DNA from: a virus
Reading direction: 5' to 3' (one strand)
Virus record (IMG/VR): IMGVR_UViG_3300008266_006764
Location: 1-25,095 of that record
DNA length: 25,095 bases
The notes below the pieces were generated by a model. That model worked only from the letters and a program-made list of their open reading frames with translations. It was not told the origin of the DNA and searched no databases. Position numbers and translations under genes: made by a program. Positions 6,676-15,057 of the stretch are shown in pieces (position 1 is the stretch's first letter; the number at the start of each line of letters is the position of its first letter).

Positions 6676-9600
6676 ATGGCCACCGCAATCACCCGCTCCT
6701 ACCTGCGCGGCCTCCTGCTGCCAGATCCGCGTCTCACCTACGACGCGTACTCGTCTACGCTGAGCACTGCCACGCAGGCGGGTCCAGTGCCCGGAGAGGC
6801 TGTCGCAGCACAAGATACCTACGCCACGCTCGCGGCTGTCGGCACGCAGAGCGCAGGCGGCAGTCTACAGGTGCAGGCGATCCGCGCCGGCATGCCGGGG
6901 CTCGATAGCGCCGGCATCACCTGGCGCAACACGGGCGACCCGCTCTACCGAGGGCTCGATGTACCGGCGATCGTCAGCGGCTTCGGCAACGTCGCCTATA
7001 CGACAACGGCGGGCCTGTACCGAGATGCCTACGTGTTCGCGGCTTCGACCGATACCCTCCTCGTCGTGTACGAAAACACGGTGCAGGGCAGCGTCCGATG
7101 CTCGTACCGCACTGATACCGCATCGACGTGGACCGATGTGCAGGTGTTCAGCCACTTTGGCGTGACGGGTAGTGTCTACACTACGGGCGCCCGAGCATGT
7201 GGCCTCGAGCTCCCGAGCGGGCGCCTGCTGGTGTTCTACGCGGTCGAGGACGCGAGCGCCTCGACGGTCAACGTGGGCATGTCCTACAGCGACACTGATG
7301 GCGCGACGTGGACGCGCGGACAGACCGGGTGCCTTGAGGCTGCGATTAGCACGACGAGCCAGAGCATCCGGCGCATGCGCGCCGCGTACCTCGCCGGGCA
7401 GATCGTGCTGATGGTCGATGTCGTGGACACGAGCACCGCCTACTCGCAGCGGATGGCGCAGTACGCGAGCGCGGACCTCGGTGCGTCCTTCCAGCTCGTT
7501 GATCAGTACAGCGGCGCGGACCTGGACAATCACGGCGGGTTCCCCGACGTGGCAGCACAGGGTGACGTGTACGTGCTGACGTACATCCGGCGCGAGAACC
7601 ACGCGACCTATGGGCTCCTCAACAGGCCGTGGAGTCGCACGCTGGCGAACGCATACGCGAAGTTCTCGGCAGCGGTCGAGGCGCGCATGCAGGACGCTTC
7701 CAATCCGATGTCATGGGCGACGGGCACGACGACGTGGGCCGACGCAGACATGGCGCTGTGTGCTGCGGAGGGCGGGCGCCTCTACGCTGTCGGGCGCGAT
7801 GCCGTGGCAGGTGGCCTCGATGCGCTCGCGGTGCGCTCGACGGATGACGTGGGCGCGACATGGTACGGGCTTGGGTCGAGCTCGCACCCGACAACGAAGG
7901 CGATGCTCTGGCGCGGCGAGAGCGTGGCAGTCCACCCGCGCTATCTGTCGGCAGCGTGGCAGCGTGGCCGGATGATCGTGGCGCACCAGCACAACAGCGT
8001 GACGGCGCTCGCGGAGTCCTCGATCTCGATCATGGCCGCAGGCGGGTGGGCAACGGTCAACCTGCCGTCTCTGTCCGGCGCTCCGACGCACGCGCGTCAG
8101 GTGGCGTGGGAGCGGACGTGGCTCCCCTACGATCTGCCGCAGACAATGGACGCAGTGAGCTGGGCCTTCACAAGCACGGGCGCCCCTACTGTCGCCTTCG
8201 ACACCGCCGGGATGAATGTCACGGGTGGCGTAGGCGACTCCGCGACGTGGACAGGATCGCCCACGGGCACGCTCCAGCAGGGCGTGATCGCGGAAGGCTG
8301 GGTGGATGTCAACAACGGGCAGAGTACGATCCGCGTCCGTGCGGGTGTGGGCGGTCCTGCGTCGTTTGAAGCCTCGGTCGTTGCGACGCCGACGACGATC
8401 TCGCTCCTCGACGTGACAGGTGCCGTCACGATCGCGACGGTCAACACCGCCGCCGCCGCCTCGGGCGTGTGGCTGCGGATCGCGGTCGGGCGTGTGGCGA
8501 CCTCGGGCACGGGTCAGTGTGTCGCCTGGTACGCGTTGGGAGCTCGAGGCGATGCCGAGGATCGCGCGTGGGTGCAGGTAGGCGCATCGACTGCGCTGGT
8601 GCAGGGCGCGTCTACGACGCACCGCGTGCAGTTCACCTCGGGCGTCGGCGCGGGCGTCATCGTCAACAGCGTGTGGCGATGGATGTCCTACGTGTCGGGC
8701 GCCTACGCTGGCACGGCGCAAACCGGGATCTACAATGTGCCCGCGAACCCGGGCGACCTCTTGGCGCGTGACCTCGCTGCTGAGCCTGTCTACGTCGCGG
8801 GCGGCGTCAGCGTGTACGGCACGGATGGACCAGCCTACCGCTCGGACGCTTGGACGATCGACGCGGCCTATCGCTACCCGATCCGCGCAATCCATGCCGA
8901 GGAGGAGCCAAGTCCTCGTCGGGCGTGGCGCTCCACGACGACGGCGAGCGAGCAAATCATCGCGTGGGAGCTGGACGGGACGCTGACGAGTCCGTTCCTG
9001 GGCCCGGCGCGCGTGCTGTACCTCGGCGGGATCAACTTCCGTACGGCGTATTGGGAGGGCCGAGACGGCGCGAGCGTGTGGCAGTCAATCGCCACCATCG
9101 ACGCCGCGAATGGGCAGACGGGCCTCGGCTTTGTCCTCGATCACAACATCGTCACCGCTGCTACGCCGTTCGGCGGGGGGTACATCGATCGCACGATCAC
9201 GGCGAACGAGCTTGCCGGCGCCTACTGGTCCTCTTCGGGAGGTACGCGCGTGCGACCGATCGCCGTCAACACTCCGGGGGTCTGGCCCAGCTTGACGACG
9301 GGGGACGGTACGAAGGTTCGCATGACCATCACTCCGCAGGCGGGCGACCCAACGAACGGCAACGACGGCGCGATCATCATGCCGAGCGTGACCGTCATCG
9401 CTGCGGAGAGCGCGAGCCCGAGCACGGAGTACAACGCATACCGTCTCCGCATCCCTGCCCAGACGACGAGCGAGGGCTATTTCGCGATCGGCGTGTGCGT
9501 CATGGGCTACTTCCACGTATTCGGAACGCAGTACAGCGCGAACCGATCGCAGAGCATGTCACCCGCCTACGAGCTCGTGGAGGGCCGTGGCGGTGCTCGC

Positions 9601-9990
9601 CGGGCTACCCGCCTCGGTCCTGCGCGTCGGGCGGTAGAGGTGTCGTGGGATGAGGGCGTCGACGCGAAGCAGATCGCAGGCAACGACGCCAACTACGTGC
9701 GCCTCCACGCGAGCGGGCCGGGTATCGCCTCGGTCGCTGACGTGGCGCCCTCGATGCTGGGCGTGCTGGAGCAGCTGGACGGCGCAGTGACGCCGATCGT
9801 GTACCTGCCGCGAGTCGTCCCGATGACAGGCGGCACGACGGTACGGACCATCGTAGAGCCTCCGCTGATGCTGTACGGGCGCATCCGTAGCGAGTCGCTA
9901 CAGGTGGATACCGTGCAGGGTGACGAGTACGACACGACGACGGGCGAGGTCTACCGCTTGGCGCGCGTGCGGATCGAAGAGGAGCTGTGA
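6676..9990 (+). CDS. Large tail protein with sialidase-type Asp-box propeller, 1104 aa
   Basis: The ATG is one base after the tape measure stop, with GGGAGG just upstream. Four Asp-box-like motifs lie at residues about 145-152 (R-T-D-T-A-S-T-W), 205-212 (S-D-T-D-G-A-T-W), 265-272 (S-A-D-L-G-A-S-F) and 388-396 (S-T-D-D-V-G-A-T-W), the first three about 60 residues apart, as in six- or seven-bladed sialidase/BNR propellers. From about 480 a beta-rich region follows (concanavalin-like appearance, unproven), and the C-terminal 120 residues resemble a tail-anchoring domain. Its slot right after the tape measure is that of distal tail proteins. Likely role: binding, possibly cleaving, surface glycans. 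Asp-boxes are structural and do not prove enzyme activity. Confidence 0.6.
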   Translation: MATAITRSYLRGLLLPDPRLTYDAYSSTLSTATQAGPVPGEAVAAQDTYATLAAVGTQSAGGSLQVQAIRAGMPGLDSAGITWRNTGDPLYRGLDVPAIVSGFGNVAYTTTAGLYRDAYVFAASTDTLLVVYENTVQGSVRCSYRTDTASTWTDVQVFSHFGVTGSVYTTGARACGLELPSGRLLVFYAVEDASASTVNVGMSYSDTDGATWTRGQTGCLEAAISTTSQSIRRMRAAYLAGQIVLMVDVVDTSTAYSQRMAQYASADLGASFQLVDQYSGADLDNHGGFPDVAAQGDVYVLTYIRRENHATYGLLNRPWSRTLANAYAKFSAAVEARMQDASNPMSWATGTTTWADADMALCAAEGGRLYAVGRDAVAGGLDALAVRSTDDVGATWYGLGSSSHPTTKAMLWRGESVAVHPRYLSAAWQRGRMIVAHQHNSVTALAESSISIMAAGGWATVNLPSLSGAPTHARQVAWERTWLPYDLPQTMDAVSWAFTSTGAPTVAFDTAGMNVTGGVGDSATWTGSPTGTLQQGVIAEGWVDVNNGQSTIRVRAGVGGPASFEASVVATPTTISLLDVTGAVTIATVNTAAAASGVWLRIAVGRVATSGTGQCVAWYALGARGDAEDRAWVQVGASTALVQGASTTHRVQFTSGVGAGVIVNSVWRWMSYVSGAYAGTAQTGIYNVPANPGDLLARDLAAEPVYVAGGVSVYGTDGPAYRSDAWTIDAAYRYPIRAIHAEEEPSPRRAWRSTTTASEQIIAWELDGTLTSPFLGPARVLYLGGINFRTAYWEGRDGASVWQSIATIDAANGQTGLGFVLDHNIVTAATPFGGGYIDRTITANELAGAYWSSSGGTRVRPIAVNTPGVWPSLTTGDGTKVRMTITPQAGDPTNGNDGAIIMPSVTVIAAESASPSTEYNAYRLRIPAQTTSEGYFAIGVCVMGYFHVFGTQYSANRSQSMSPAYELVEGRGGARRATRLGPARRAVEVSWDEGVDAKQIAGNDANYVRLHASGPGIASVADVAPSMLGVLEQLDGAVTPIVYLPRVVPMTGGTTVRTIVEPPLMLYGRIRSESLQVDTVQGDEYDTTTGEVYRLARVRIEEEL

Positions 9991-11828
9991 GCGTGGATAT
10001 CTACTGGCTCCTTGACCTTGAGTTTGCCGGGCATGTGCTGCGCTTGAGCACGACCGATCTCGACGTGTCGAGCGATGACGGCGTGCTTCACTACGATGGC
10101 GGGCTCGCGGAGGTCGCGCTGTCGGAGGCCGTGGAGATCCTCGATAGCCAGCTGACCGAGGCGAGCGTTTCGATCTCGGCGGTCCTGCCCGTGGACGTGC
10201 CGACGCTGATCGCGCGCGGTCATCGCCTCGAGGGCGCTACGGGCACGCTCGCGCTCTGGCGGGAGGGACAGACCTACGAGCAGCGCCGCGTGCGCCTGAT
10301 CGGACGCGTGCAAGATCCCGAGTACGGCAGTCGCTACGAGCCGATCGACTTCACGCTCGCGGACGAGGTGTGGCAGACGGACATCGAGACGCCGCCGCTT
10401 GGCCTCGAGGTGACGGGTGCTACGTGGCCGGACAGCCTGCAGGACACGTACTTCGCGGGCTGGGCCGTAAAGCCTGACCTGTTCAGCTCGCTGCTAAGCG
10501 AGGATCTGAACCTGCCATACCCTGTCGTCTTCGGGAAGCCGGGGCGCACGTCAGGGCTGAGCGATCCTGCGTGGGAGGGATCCATCGCCGTCCACATCTC
10601 GCGCGATCGTGGGAGCGTCGGCGTGGCGGCTACACCCGGTCCTGCGATCGTCATCGCCGGGCACCGCGTCAACGCCGAGAGCGTGTACCTGTACACAGAG
10701 TCCATCAGCAACGCGACGTGGAACTTCCACAAGAGCGGTTTCCCGTTCGGCTTCCCGAGCGACAACGGCTTCCTTGTGGAGCACTGGACGGACGCGCGCG
10801 GGAACGTCGTGGCGGTCGTGCCTGGAGTGTCGCGCGGAGACACGACAGGAGCGGCGTCGGCGCTGGTAAACGGCGTGTCGGTGTGCACGCTCGGCAGCGA
10901 CTACATGAACAGCGAGCTCGGAGACGACTCCTACCGAGACTATGACGACGGCAATGGAAGCAAGGTCTACGTCCCGATTTACGTGGGATGGTACGACCGC
11001 ACGCGCTCGGATGAGGGCGGCGGTCTGATCGGTGACGACGGCGAGCTCGTGCGCGGCGCGGGTGACGTGCTGACGTACCTGCTGCGTCAGACGGGCATGC
11101 AGGTAGACGTAGGGCGCTGCGCCGCTGCTGCCAGCCTGCTCAACGACTTCAAGATCGACTGCGCGATCGACGCGCGCGTGAACATCTGGGAATGGCTCTC
11201 GGCCAACCTCCTGCCGATCCTGCCGTGCTCGATCGCCACCGGACCCGAGGGCCTCTACCCGGTCGTGTGGCGATACGACGCGACGGCGCGGGATGCACGC
11301 TGGGAGATCGACGTAGACGCGGATCCAACGATCTCGCGGGCGGGACGCGTGAAGATCGACTCGAGCAAGGTCGCCAACAAGTTCCGGATCGACTTCTGTC
11401 GCAACCGCCGTACCGACGAGCCGATGCAGTACCGAGGACTCGACGCGACCTACGATGCCGACGAGCCCAGCGTCCGAGGCTCGTACCTGTGTGCGGTGTC
11501 GCAGGCGCGCTACCGGACGACGCGCGACTCTGGTATCCGTGAGCAGCAGATCGACACGTCGATCGTGTGGGATGTGGCGACCGCAGACGCGATCCTCGCG
11601 GTACAGGCGCGGGCCTATGCCTTGGCACGCCGCACGGTGTCGTATGTCGTGGGTGGCGAGCGCTGGGATGCGATCGAGCGCGGCGACATCGTGACGGTCA
11701 CGGACTCGGAGATCGGCCTCGACGCACAGGTGGCGATGGTCCGAGAGGTCCAGTGGGATAGCTCTGGCAGCGTCGGCCTGAGCCTGCTGATCATCGAGGA
11801 TCCCGCCCGCGATATACGGTCCGCGTAA
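9987..11828 (+). CDS. Putative tail hub / baseplate protein, 613 aa
   Basis: A GTG overlaps the previous stop (GTGA at 9987-9990), with GAAGAGGAGCT upstream. The first 130 residues are strand-rich and contain W-R-E-G-Q and V-R-L-I-G-R-V-Q-D-P, like hub domain I of tail-associated proteins. The C-terminal 100 residues (Y-A-L-A-R-R-T-V-S-Y-V-V, then E-R-G-D-I-V-T-V-T-D-S-E-I-G) match the closing strand-rich domain found in hub proteins of siphoviruses and gene transfer agents. Hubs form the trimeric ring at the tail tip that anchors fibres. The middle (about 200-330) is rich in Asp, Gly and Tyr and not recognised. No lytic domain is visible. Confidence 0.55.
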   Translation: MSVDIYWLLDLEFAGHVLRLSTTDLDVSSDDGVLHYDGGLAEVALSEAVEILDSQLTEASVSISAVLPVDVPTLIARGHRLEGATGTLALWREGQTYEQRRVRLIGRVQDPEYGSRYEPIDFTLADEVWQTDIETPPLGLEVTGATWPDSLQDTYFAGWAVKPDLFSSLLSEDLNLPYPVVFGKPGRTSGLSDPAWEGSIAVHISRDRGSVGVAATPGPAIVIAGHRVNAESVYLYTESISNATWNFHKSGFPFGFPSDNGFLVEHWTDARGNVVAVVPGVSRGDTTGAASALVNGVSVCTLGSDYMNSELGDDSYRDYDDGNGSKVYVPIYVGWYDRTRSDEGGGLIGDDGELVRGAGDVLTYLLRQTGMQVDVGRCAAAASLLNDFKIDCAIDARVNIWEWLSANLLPILPCSIATGPEGLYPVVWRYDATARDARWEIDVDADPTISRAGRVKIDSSKVANKFRIDFCRNRRTDEPMQYRGLDATYDADEPSVRGSYLCAVSQARYRTTRDSGIREQQIDTSIVWDVATADAILAVQARAYALARRTVSYVVGGERWDAIERGDIVTVTDSEIGLDAQVAMVREVQWDSSGSVGLSLLIIEDPARDIRSA

Positions 11829-12327
11829 TGCCAGCAGCGCGCCGCCCACTCCTCCCGCCGAAAGCCAACATGAACGCTCGCGTCGGCGTGCGGGTCAACG
11901 CGGCAGGCGGCGGTACGACCGAGTACCTACGCCGGGCTGTGCGGTTCCTGGCGGGGAGCGGGATCACGCTGGCTCTCGTGGACGACAGCGCCAACGAAGA
12001 GGCCGAGCTGACGATCACGAGCACAGGCGGCGGCGGGTCGGCGCCGACGACGCAGGTAATGTCTTACCGGCTGTTCACGGCCGGCGTAGGCGCCGCGTCC
12101 ACACGATCGCCGTAGACCCGACGACGACGGCAGCGACCGTCAATCTGCCGGCTGCGTCCACGGTCACCGGGCAGCTGTTCGTCGTGAAGCACGTCAATAG
12201 CAGCGCCAACACGGTGACGATCGACGCGAGCGGCAGCGAGACGATCGACGGTAATCTCACGCTGCTCCTCACGGCGTACAACTCCGCGACAGTGCAGAGT
12301 ACTGGCTCTGCGTGGGTGATCCTATGA
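11828..12327 (+). pseudogene. Tail fibre-type gene split by an apparent 1-base deletion
   Basis: The ATG overlaps the hub stop (TAATG). The first frame runs to TAG 12113-12115 and contains A-G-S-G-I-T-L-A-L-V-D-D-S-A, a common fibre motif. Immediately before the stop the meaningful sequence moves to the -1 frame: T-I-A-V-D-P-T-T-T-A-A-T-V-N-L-P-A-A, then T-V-T-I-D-A-S-G-S-E-T-I, ending at TGA 12325-12327, which is coupled (ATGA) to the next gene. This second part has no start codon. One added base near 12098-12103 restores a single frame of about 166 codons. It could be a real lesion, an assembly error or, less likely, recoding; no slippery heptamer is visible. Confidence 0.65.
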
Positions 12328-12593
12328 GCTACCTCGTACCTCCGACGACGACGGCAGCACGCGCGCCGCTCGTCACTGACGACGCAGGCGACGGCTACCG
12401 GATCGGCTGGATCTGGGTCGATACTGCCGCTCGTGCTGTGTACATGCTCGCGGACGCGGCGGTAGGCGCTGCCGTGTGGCGCCATGTCGGCGCCGCGCTG
12501 CTTCTCTCCTACGCCAGCACTGCTACCGACATCGACTACCAAAAGGCCGGCGCTGTCGCAGCGTTCGCGCCTGCCGACTTCCGGGTGAACTGA
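12324..12593 (+). CDS. Small fibre-associated protein, 89 aa
   Basis: The ATG overlaps the stop of the split gene (ATGA at 12324-12327), so I preferred it over the upstream GTG at 12312. The sequence A-P-L-V-T-D-D-A-G-D-G-Y-R-I-G-W-I-W-V-D followed by A-V-Y-M-L-A-D-A-A-V-G-A-A-V-W is a repeat unit often seen in phage tail fibres and fibre-like surface proteins. The remainder (D-I-D-Y-Q-K-A-G-A-V-A) is short and unremarkable. Probably a virion component near the tail tip; exact role unknown. Confidence 0.65.
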   Translation: MSYLVPPTTTAARAPLVTDDAGDGYRIGWIWVDTAARAVYMLADAAVGAAVWRHVGAALLLSYASTATDIDYQKAGAVAAFAPADFRVN

Positions 12594-12595
12594 CC

Positions 12596-13567
12596 ATGCC
12601 AAACCCAACGCTCAACTGGCGCTATGTCGGAGTGCAGACCTTCACGGCGGGATCTTTGCCGGGCACGCTCGACGCGCTGTACACGCTCGGCATCGCGACG
12701 ACGTATGCAGACGGATCCGCGCGTGCGCCTGGTACGGGTAGCGCGTGGACGTGGGCGCGTGAGCAGACGAGCGGCACGACGGTCGCCGTCTACGGCAACC
12801 CGCCGACGAACGCGCTCGGCATGCGCTACATCCTCGCCGGATCGACCTCGGCGGTCGCGTATACGGTGCTGACGCCAGACACCGCGACGGCTACCGGGCA
12901 GCTCGTCGGCGCCATGCAGAAGGGCGCGGGGGCGTTCACGACGTGGGGCTCCGCTACGCCGTTCACGAACGGCGGTTTCAGCGGCTACTGGCGAGCCGCA
13001 CGCCCACACGCGACGGTCGCATACGACAGCATCTCTCTATGGGAGTCGCAAGAGGGCTGCATGGTGCAGCTGGCGCAGGCGAGCACGGGCAGCACGTCGA
13101 TCAACGGGTTCGGCGCGCTGTTCGACCCGGTCGGCAGCACGGCCAATCAGGCCGAGAGCGACGGGCGCCTCTACAGCATGTTCACCGCCGGGTCGCTGAG
13201 CGTGACGAGCACTACGATTTTCAACACTGCCGGCGATGGGTCATCGTTCGGCCAGCACGTCGCGACGGTCAATGGATCACACGCCGGCTTCTTCACACCG
13301 GGCGCGAACACGATCCGCACGAGCTTGCGGTTCGGGGCGTTCACTCCGTCGAGCACGCTCACGACCGCCGATAGCGAGCCGGTCGGGATCCCGCTGGCGA
13401 TCACGGATCTGGTCACGGGCAACTTTCGCGGCGCCTCGCGTCAGTGGTACGTGACCAAGGACCAGTTTTCCCGCGTGACCGTCATCGTGGCGCCCAACAC
13501 GATCGGCTACACGGTCGCAGCGACGACGAACACGACGGCAGGCGATGCCGTTATGGTGAGGTACTGA
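12596..13567 (+). CDS. Putative virion structural protein, 323 aa
   Basis: The ATG at 12596 lies two bases after the previous stop; the frame is open further upstream but overlaps the prior gene. The protein is beta-rich, with high Thr/Ser/Gly/Ala, few charged residues and no membrane helix, typical of fibre or decoration proteins. It contains I-N-G-F-G-A-L-F-D-P-V and ends with strand-like V-T-V-I-V-A-P-N-T-I-G-Y-T-V. I do not recognise a family. Genomic context (fibre genes on both sides) suggests a tail-tip or receptor-contact part. Confidence 0.7.
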   Translation: MPNPTLNWRYVGVQTFTAGSLPGTLDALYTLGIATTYADGSARAPGTGSAWTWAREQTSGTTVAVYGNPPTNALGMRYILAGSTSAVAYTVLTPDTATATGQLVGAMQKGAGAFTTWGSATPFTNGGFSGYWRAARPHATVAYDSISLWESQEGCMVQLAQASTGSTSINGFGALFDPVGSTANQAESDGRLYSMFTAGSLSVTSTTIFNTAGDGSSFGQHVATVNGSHAGFFTPGANTIRTSLRFGAFTPSSTLTTADSEPVGIPLAITDLVTGNFRGASRQWYVTKDQFSRVTVIVAPNTIGYTVAATTNTTAGDAVMVRY

Positions 13568-13568
13568 C

Positions 13569-13754
13569 ATGCTCGACTACTTGAGTGCGGTGTGCGCCGC
13601 GAACCCTGACATTGCCACGCTCATGGTGCCGCAGCGCGTACACGACGAGGCGGGCGTGGACATCGTAGACGGTCGCGCGCTTGTCGTCTGGACAGAGGAG
13701 TACTGCGAGGGACTACGGGTGGACGGTAGCCTCGTCGTGCGCTTCTTCGCATAG
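13569..13754 (+). CDS. Small hypothetical protein, 61 aa
   Basis: The ATG is one base after the previous stop, with GAGGT at 13559-13563. The product is acidic, with a short helical start (L-D-Y-L-S-A-V-C-A-A-N) and strand-like C-terminal half (R-A-L-V-V-W-T-E-E-Y, S-L-V-V-R-F-F-A). No signal peptide, membrane segment or known motif. It is the last gene before the lysis cassette and may be a minor tail or accessory protein; function unknown. Confidence 0.6.
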   Translation: MLDYLSAVCAANPDIATLMVPQRVHDEAGVDIVDGRALVVWTEEYCEGLRVDGSLVVRFFA

Positions 13755-13763
13755 GGCGCCGCG

Positions 13764-13772
13764 TGCTATAAC
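13764..13772 (+). promoter_or_regulatory. Candidate extended -10 promoter for the lysis cassette
   Basis: TGCTATAAC fits the extended -10 form (TG, one base, TATAAT-like hexamer with one mismatch). It stands out in very GC-rich sequence and lies in the short gap before the putative holin. The -35 position at 17 bp has only weak similarity (TTCTTC). It would start a lysis transcript separate from the tail operon. Confidence 0.4.
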
Positions 13773-13788
13773 GGCGCGAGAGGTGGCC

Positions 13789-14022
13789 ATGACAGACGGC
13801 GACTCCAGCGCTCTCGCGTCATTGTTTGCGCAACACATGAAGCAGACCTCGATCGACCGCCGCGAGCAGACTGCCGAGTTTACGCGCGGGCTGGATGGCC
13901 TCCGCAGCGACATCCGCATCCTCGGCGCCCTCGCCCTCCTCGGCATCCTGGCGCTCGCCGGGATCCAAGTGACTACTGATCACGTCACCTTTACGCCGCC
14001 CGTGGCGCAGGCGGCAGAATGA
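13789..14022 (+). CDS. Putative holin or lysis-associated membrane protein, 77 aa
   Basis: The ATG follows GAGAGGTGGCC. A charged, helical N-terminal 42 residues is followed by one clear membrane helix (about 43-61, I-R-I-L-G-A-L-A-L-L-G-I-L-A-L-A-G-I) and a short polar tail ending in Ala/Glu. Small size, a single helix and the 4-base overlap (ATGA) with the peptidase gene fit a holin or pinholin-like partner. An alternative is a membrane-tethered coiled coil such as haemolysin XhlA-type lysis proteins, which share the charged helix plus one C-terminal membrane span. Confidence 0.6.
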   Translation: MTDGDSSALASLFAQHMKQTSIDRREQTAEFTRGLDGLRSDIRILGALALLGILALAGIQVTTDHVTFTPPVAQAAE

Positions 14023-14489
14023 GCGACGTGTCCAAACACTTCTCGTGGGCTGAGCTGACCCGCACGGGCTCGACCGAGCTCCAGCAGATCAACCGGCACG
14101 AGGCCGAGCAGTGTCGTGCGGCGCTGACGGCGCTCGCTACGACGATCCTCGAGCCGATCCGCGCGAAGTTCGGCCCGTTGAAAGTGAATAGTGCCTTCAG
14201 GGGGCCGAGCGTGAACGCGAAGGTCGGCGGCAGTAAGACCTCGCAGCATCTACGCGGCGAAGCTGCTGACATCGTGGCGCCCTCGGTCACCGTCGAGGAG
14301 CTCCACCGCTGGATCATCGAGGAGTCGGGCCTGCCATATGGGCAGTGCATCCTGGAGAAGACTTCACCCGCGCGTCCGTTCTCGTGGGTGCATGTTTCGC
14401 TCGGGGAGCCGTGGCGCAAGGATACACTGTGTCGGCAGGCGCTCGTCTACGACGGCGCTGGTCACTACACGACGTGGGAGGCAAAATGA
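14019..14489 (+). CDS. Endolysin, M15A-type peptidase, 156 aa
   Basis: The start overlaps the holin candidate. The sequence opens with H-F-S-W-A-E-L-T-R-T, the typical N-terminus of phage M15A-like peptidases. The zinc site is complete: S-x-H77-L-R-G-E-A-A-D84 (H-x6-D) and W-V-H125-V-S. S59-A-F-R matches the usual S-x-x-R of the family. Members cut peptide cross-bridges in peptidoglycan. No signal peptide or separate wall-binding domain is seen, so it would depend on a holin. Unlike many phages, the lysis pair lies inside the fibre gene run. Confidence 0.85.
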   Translation: MSDVSKHFSWAELTRTGSTELQQINRHEAEQCRAALTALATTILEPIRAKFGPLKVNSAFRGPSVNAKVGGSKTSQHLRGEAADIVAPSVTVEELHRWIIEESGLPYGQCILEKTSPARPFSWVHVSLGEPWRKDTLCRQALVYDGAGHYTTWEAK

Positions 14490-14671
14490 AGATCGACGCT
14501 GCCGAAGCTGCCGAGATCGCCGTGGAAGCGGCGCAGCTGATCGCTCATCTACAGGGCGCGCTTCGCAAGGACGACGATGGCGTCGTGCGCCTTGATCCGG
14601 TCGAAGGGCGTAAGCTGGTGAAGCACCTGCTCAGCCTCACCAAGTCGATCTCCTTCGCCCTCCTCGACTGA
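14486..14671 (+). CDS. Small helical protein, 61 aa
   Basis: The ATG overlaps the endolysin stop (ATGA at 14486-14489) with GGGAGG at 14477-14482. The product is an Ala-rich amphipathic helix (A-E-A-A-E-I-A-V-E-A-A-Q-L-I), a short acidic loop and a second helix (R-K-L-V-K-H-L-L-S-L-T-K-S). There is no membrane span long enough for a holin or spanin. Coupling to the endolysin suggests a lysis or lysis-timing accessory, without further support. Confidence 0.6.
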   Translation: MKIDAAEAAEIAVEAAQLIAHLQGALRKDDDGVVRLDPVEGRKLVKHLLSLTKSISFALLD

Positions 14672-14679
14672 GGTAGACC

Positions 14680-15057
14680 ATGCCAACCCCGATCTATCGC
14701 ATCATCACGTCGGCCTCGGGCACGCTATCCAGCGCAGGCAGCAGCACGAAGGCGACGATCTCTCTGGGCGACTCGTTGAAGGTCGTGCGCCTCTACCGAG
14801 TCAAGGTGCTTCGGACGGCAGGGACGGCGACGACGTTCACCCCGCGTATCTACTCGGCCTCGGGTGGCACGGCAGGCGCGATCACGCAGGAGTTCGCAGG
14901 CAGCACGACGGCGATCGCGGACCTGTGCGACGTGGCGCTCGACGGCGTGTACTGCACGACGGACGCAGCAGGCGCGATCTATCTTGAGCCTGGACCCACG
15001 GGCGTGAGCACGGACAACGTGTTCTCATATCAGATCGTCTATGAGGTGCTCGCATGA
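14680..15057 (+). CDS. Putative minor tail / fibre protein, 125 aa
   Basis: Starts after TGAGGTAGACC, the same ribosome-site sequence as the tail tube gene. Beta-rich with high Thr/Ser/Gly; motifs such as V-K-V-L-R-T-A-G-T-A-T-T-F-T-P-R-I-Y and F-S-Y-Q-I-V-Y-E-V resemble small phage head- or fibre-decorating proteins that hold a galactose-binding-like fold, but I cannot name a family. The stop overlaps the next start by 4 bases (ATGA). Likely virion-associated by context. Confidence 0.65.
   Translation: MPTPIYRIITSASGTLSSAGSSTKATISLGDSLKVVRLYRVKVLRTAGTATTFTPRIYSASGGTAGAITQEFAGSTTAIADLCDVALDGVYCTTDAAGAIYLEPGPTGVSTDNVFSYQIVYEVLA

Noticed and set aside
7711-8955. 414-aa open frame on the minus strand inside the large tail protein gene
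   Set aside because: Arg/His-rich with no recognisable motif; antisense to a strongly supported gene, so a codon-bias shadow.
12040-12115. Programmed -1 frameshift to explain the split fibre gene
   Set aside because: No slippery heptamer is present near the point where the protein sense changes frame; a missing base fits better.
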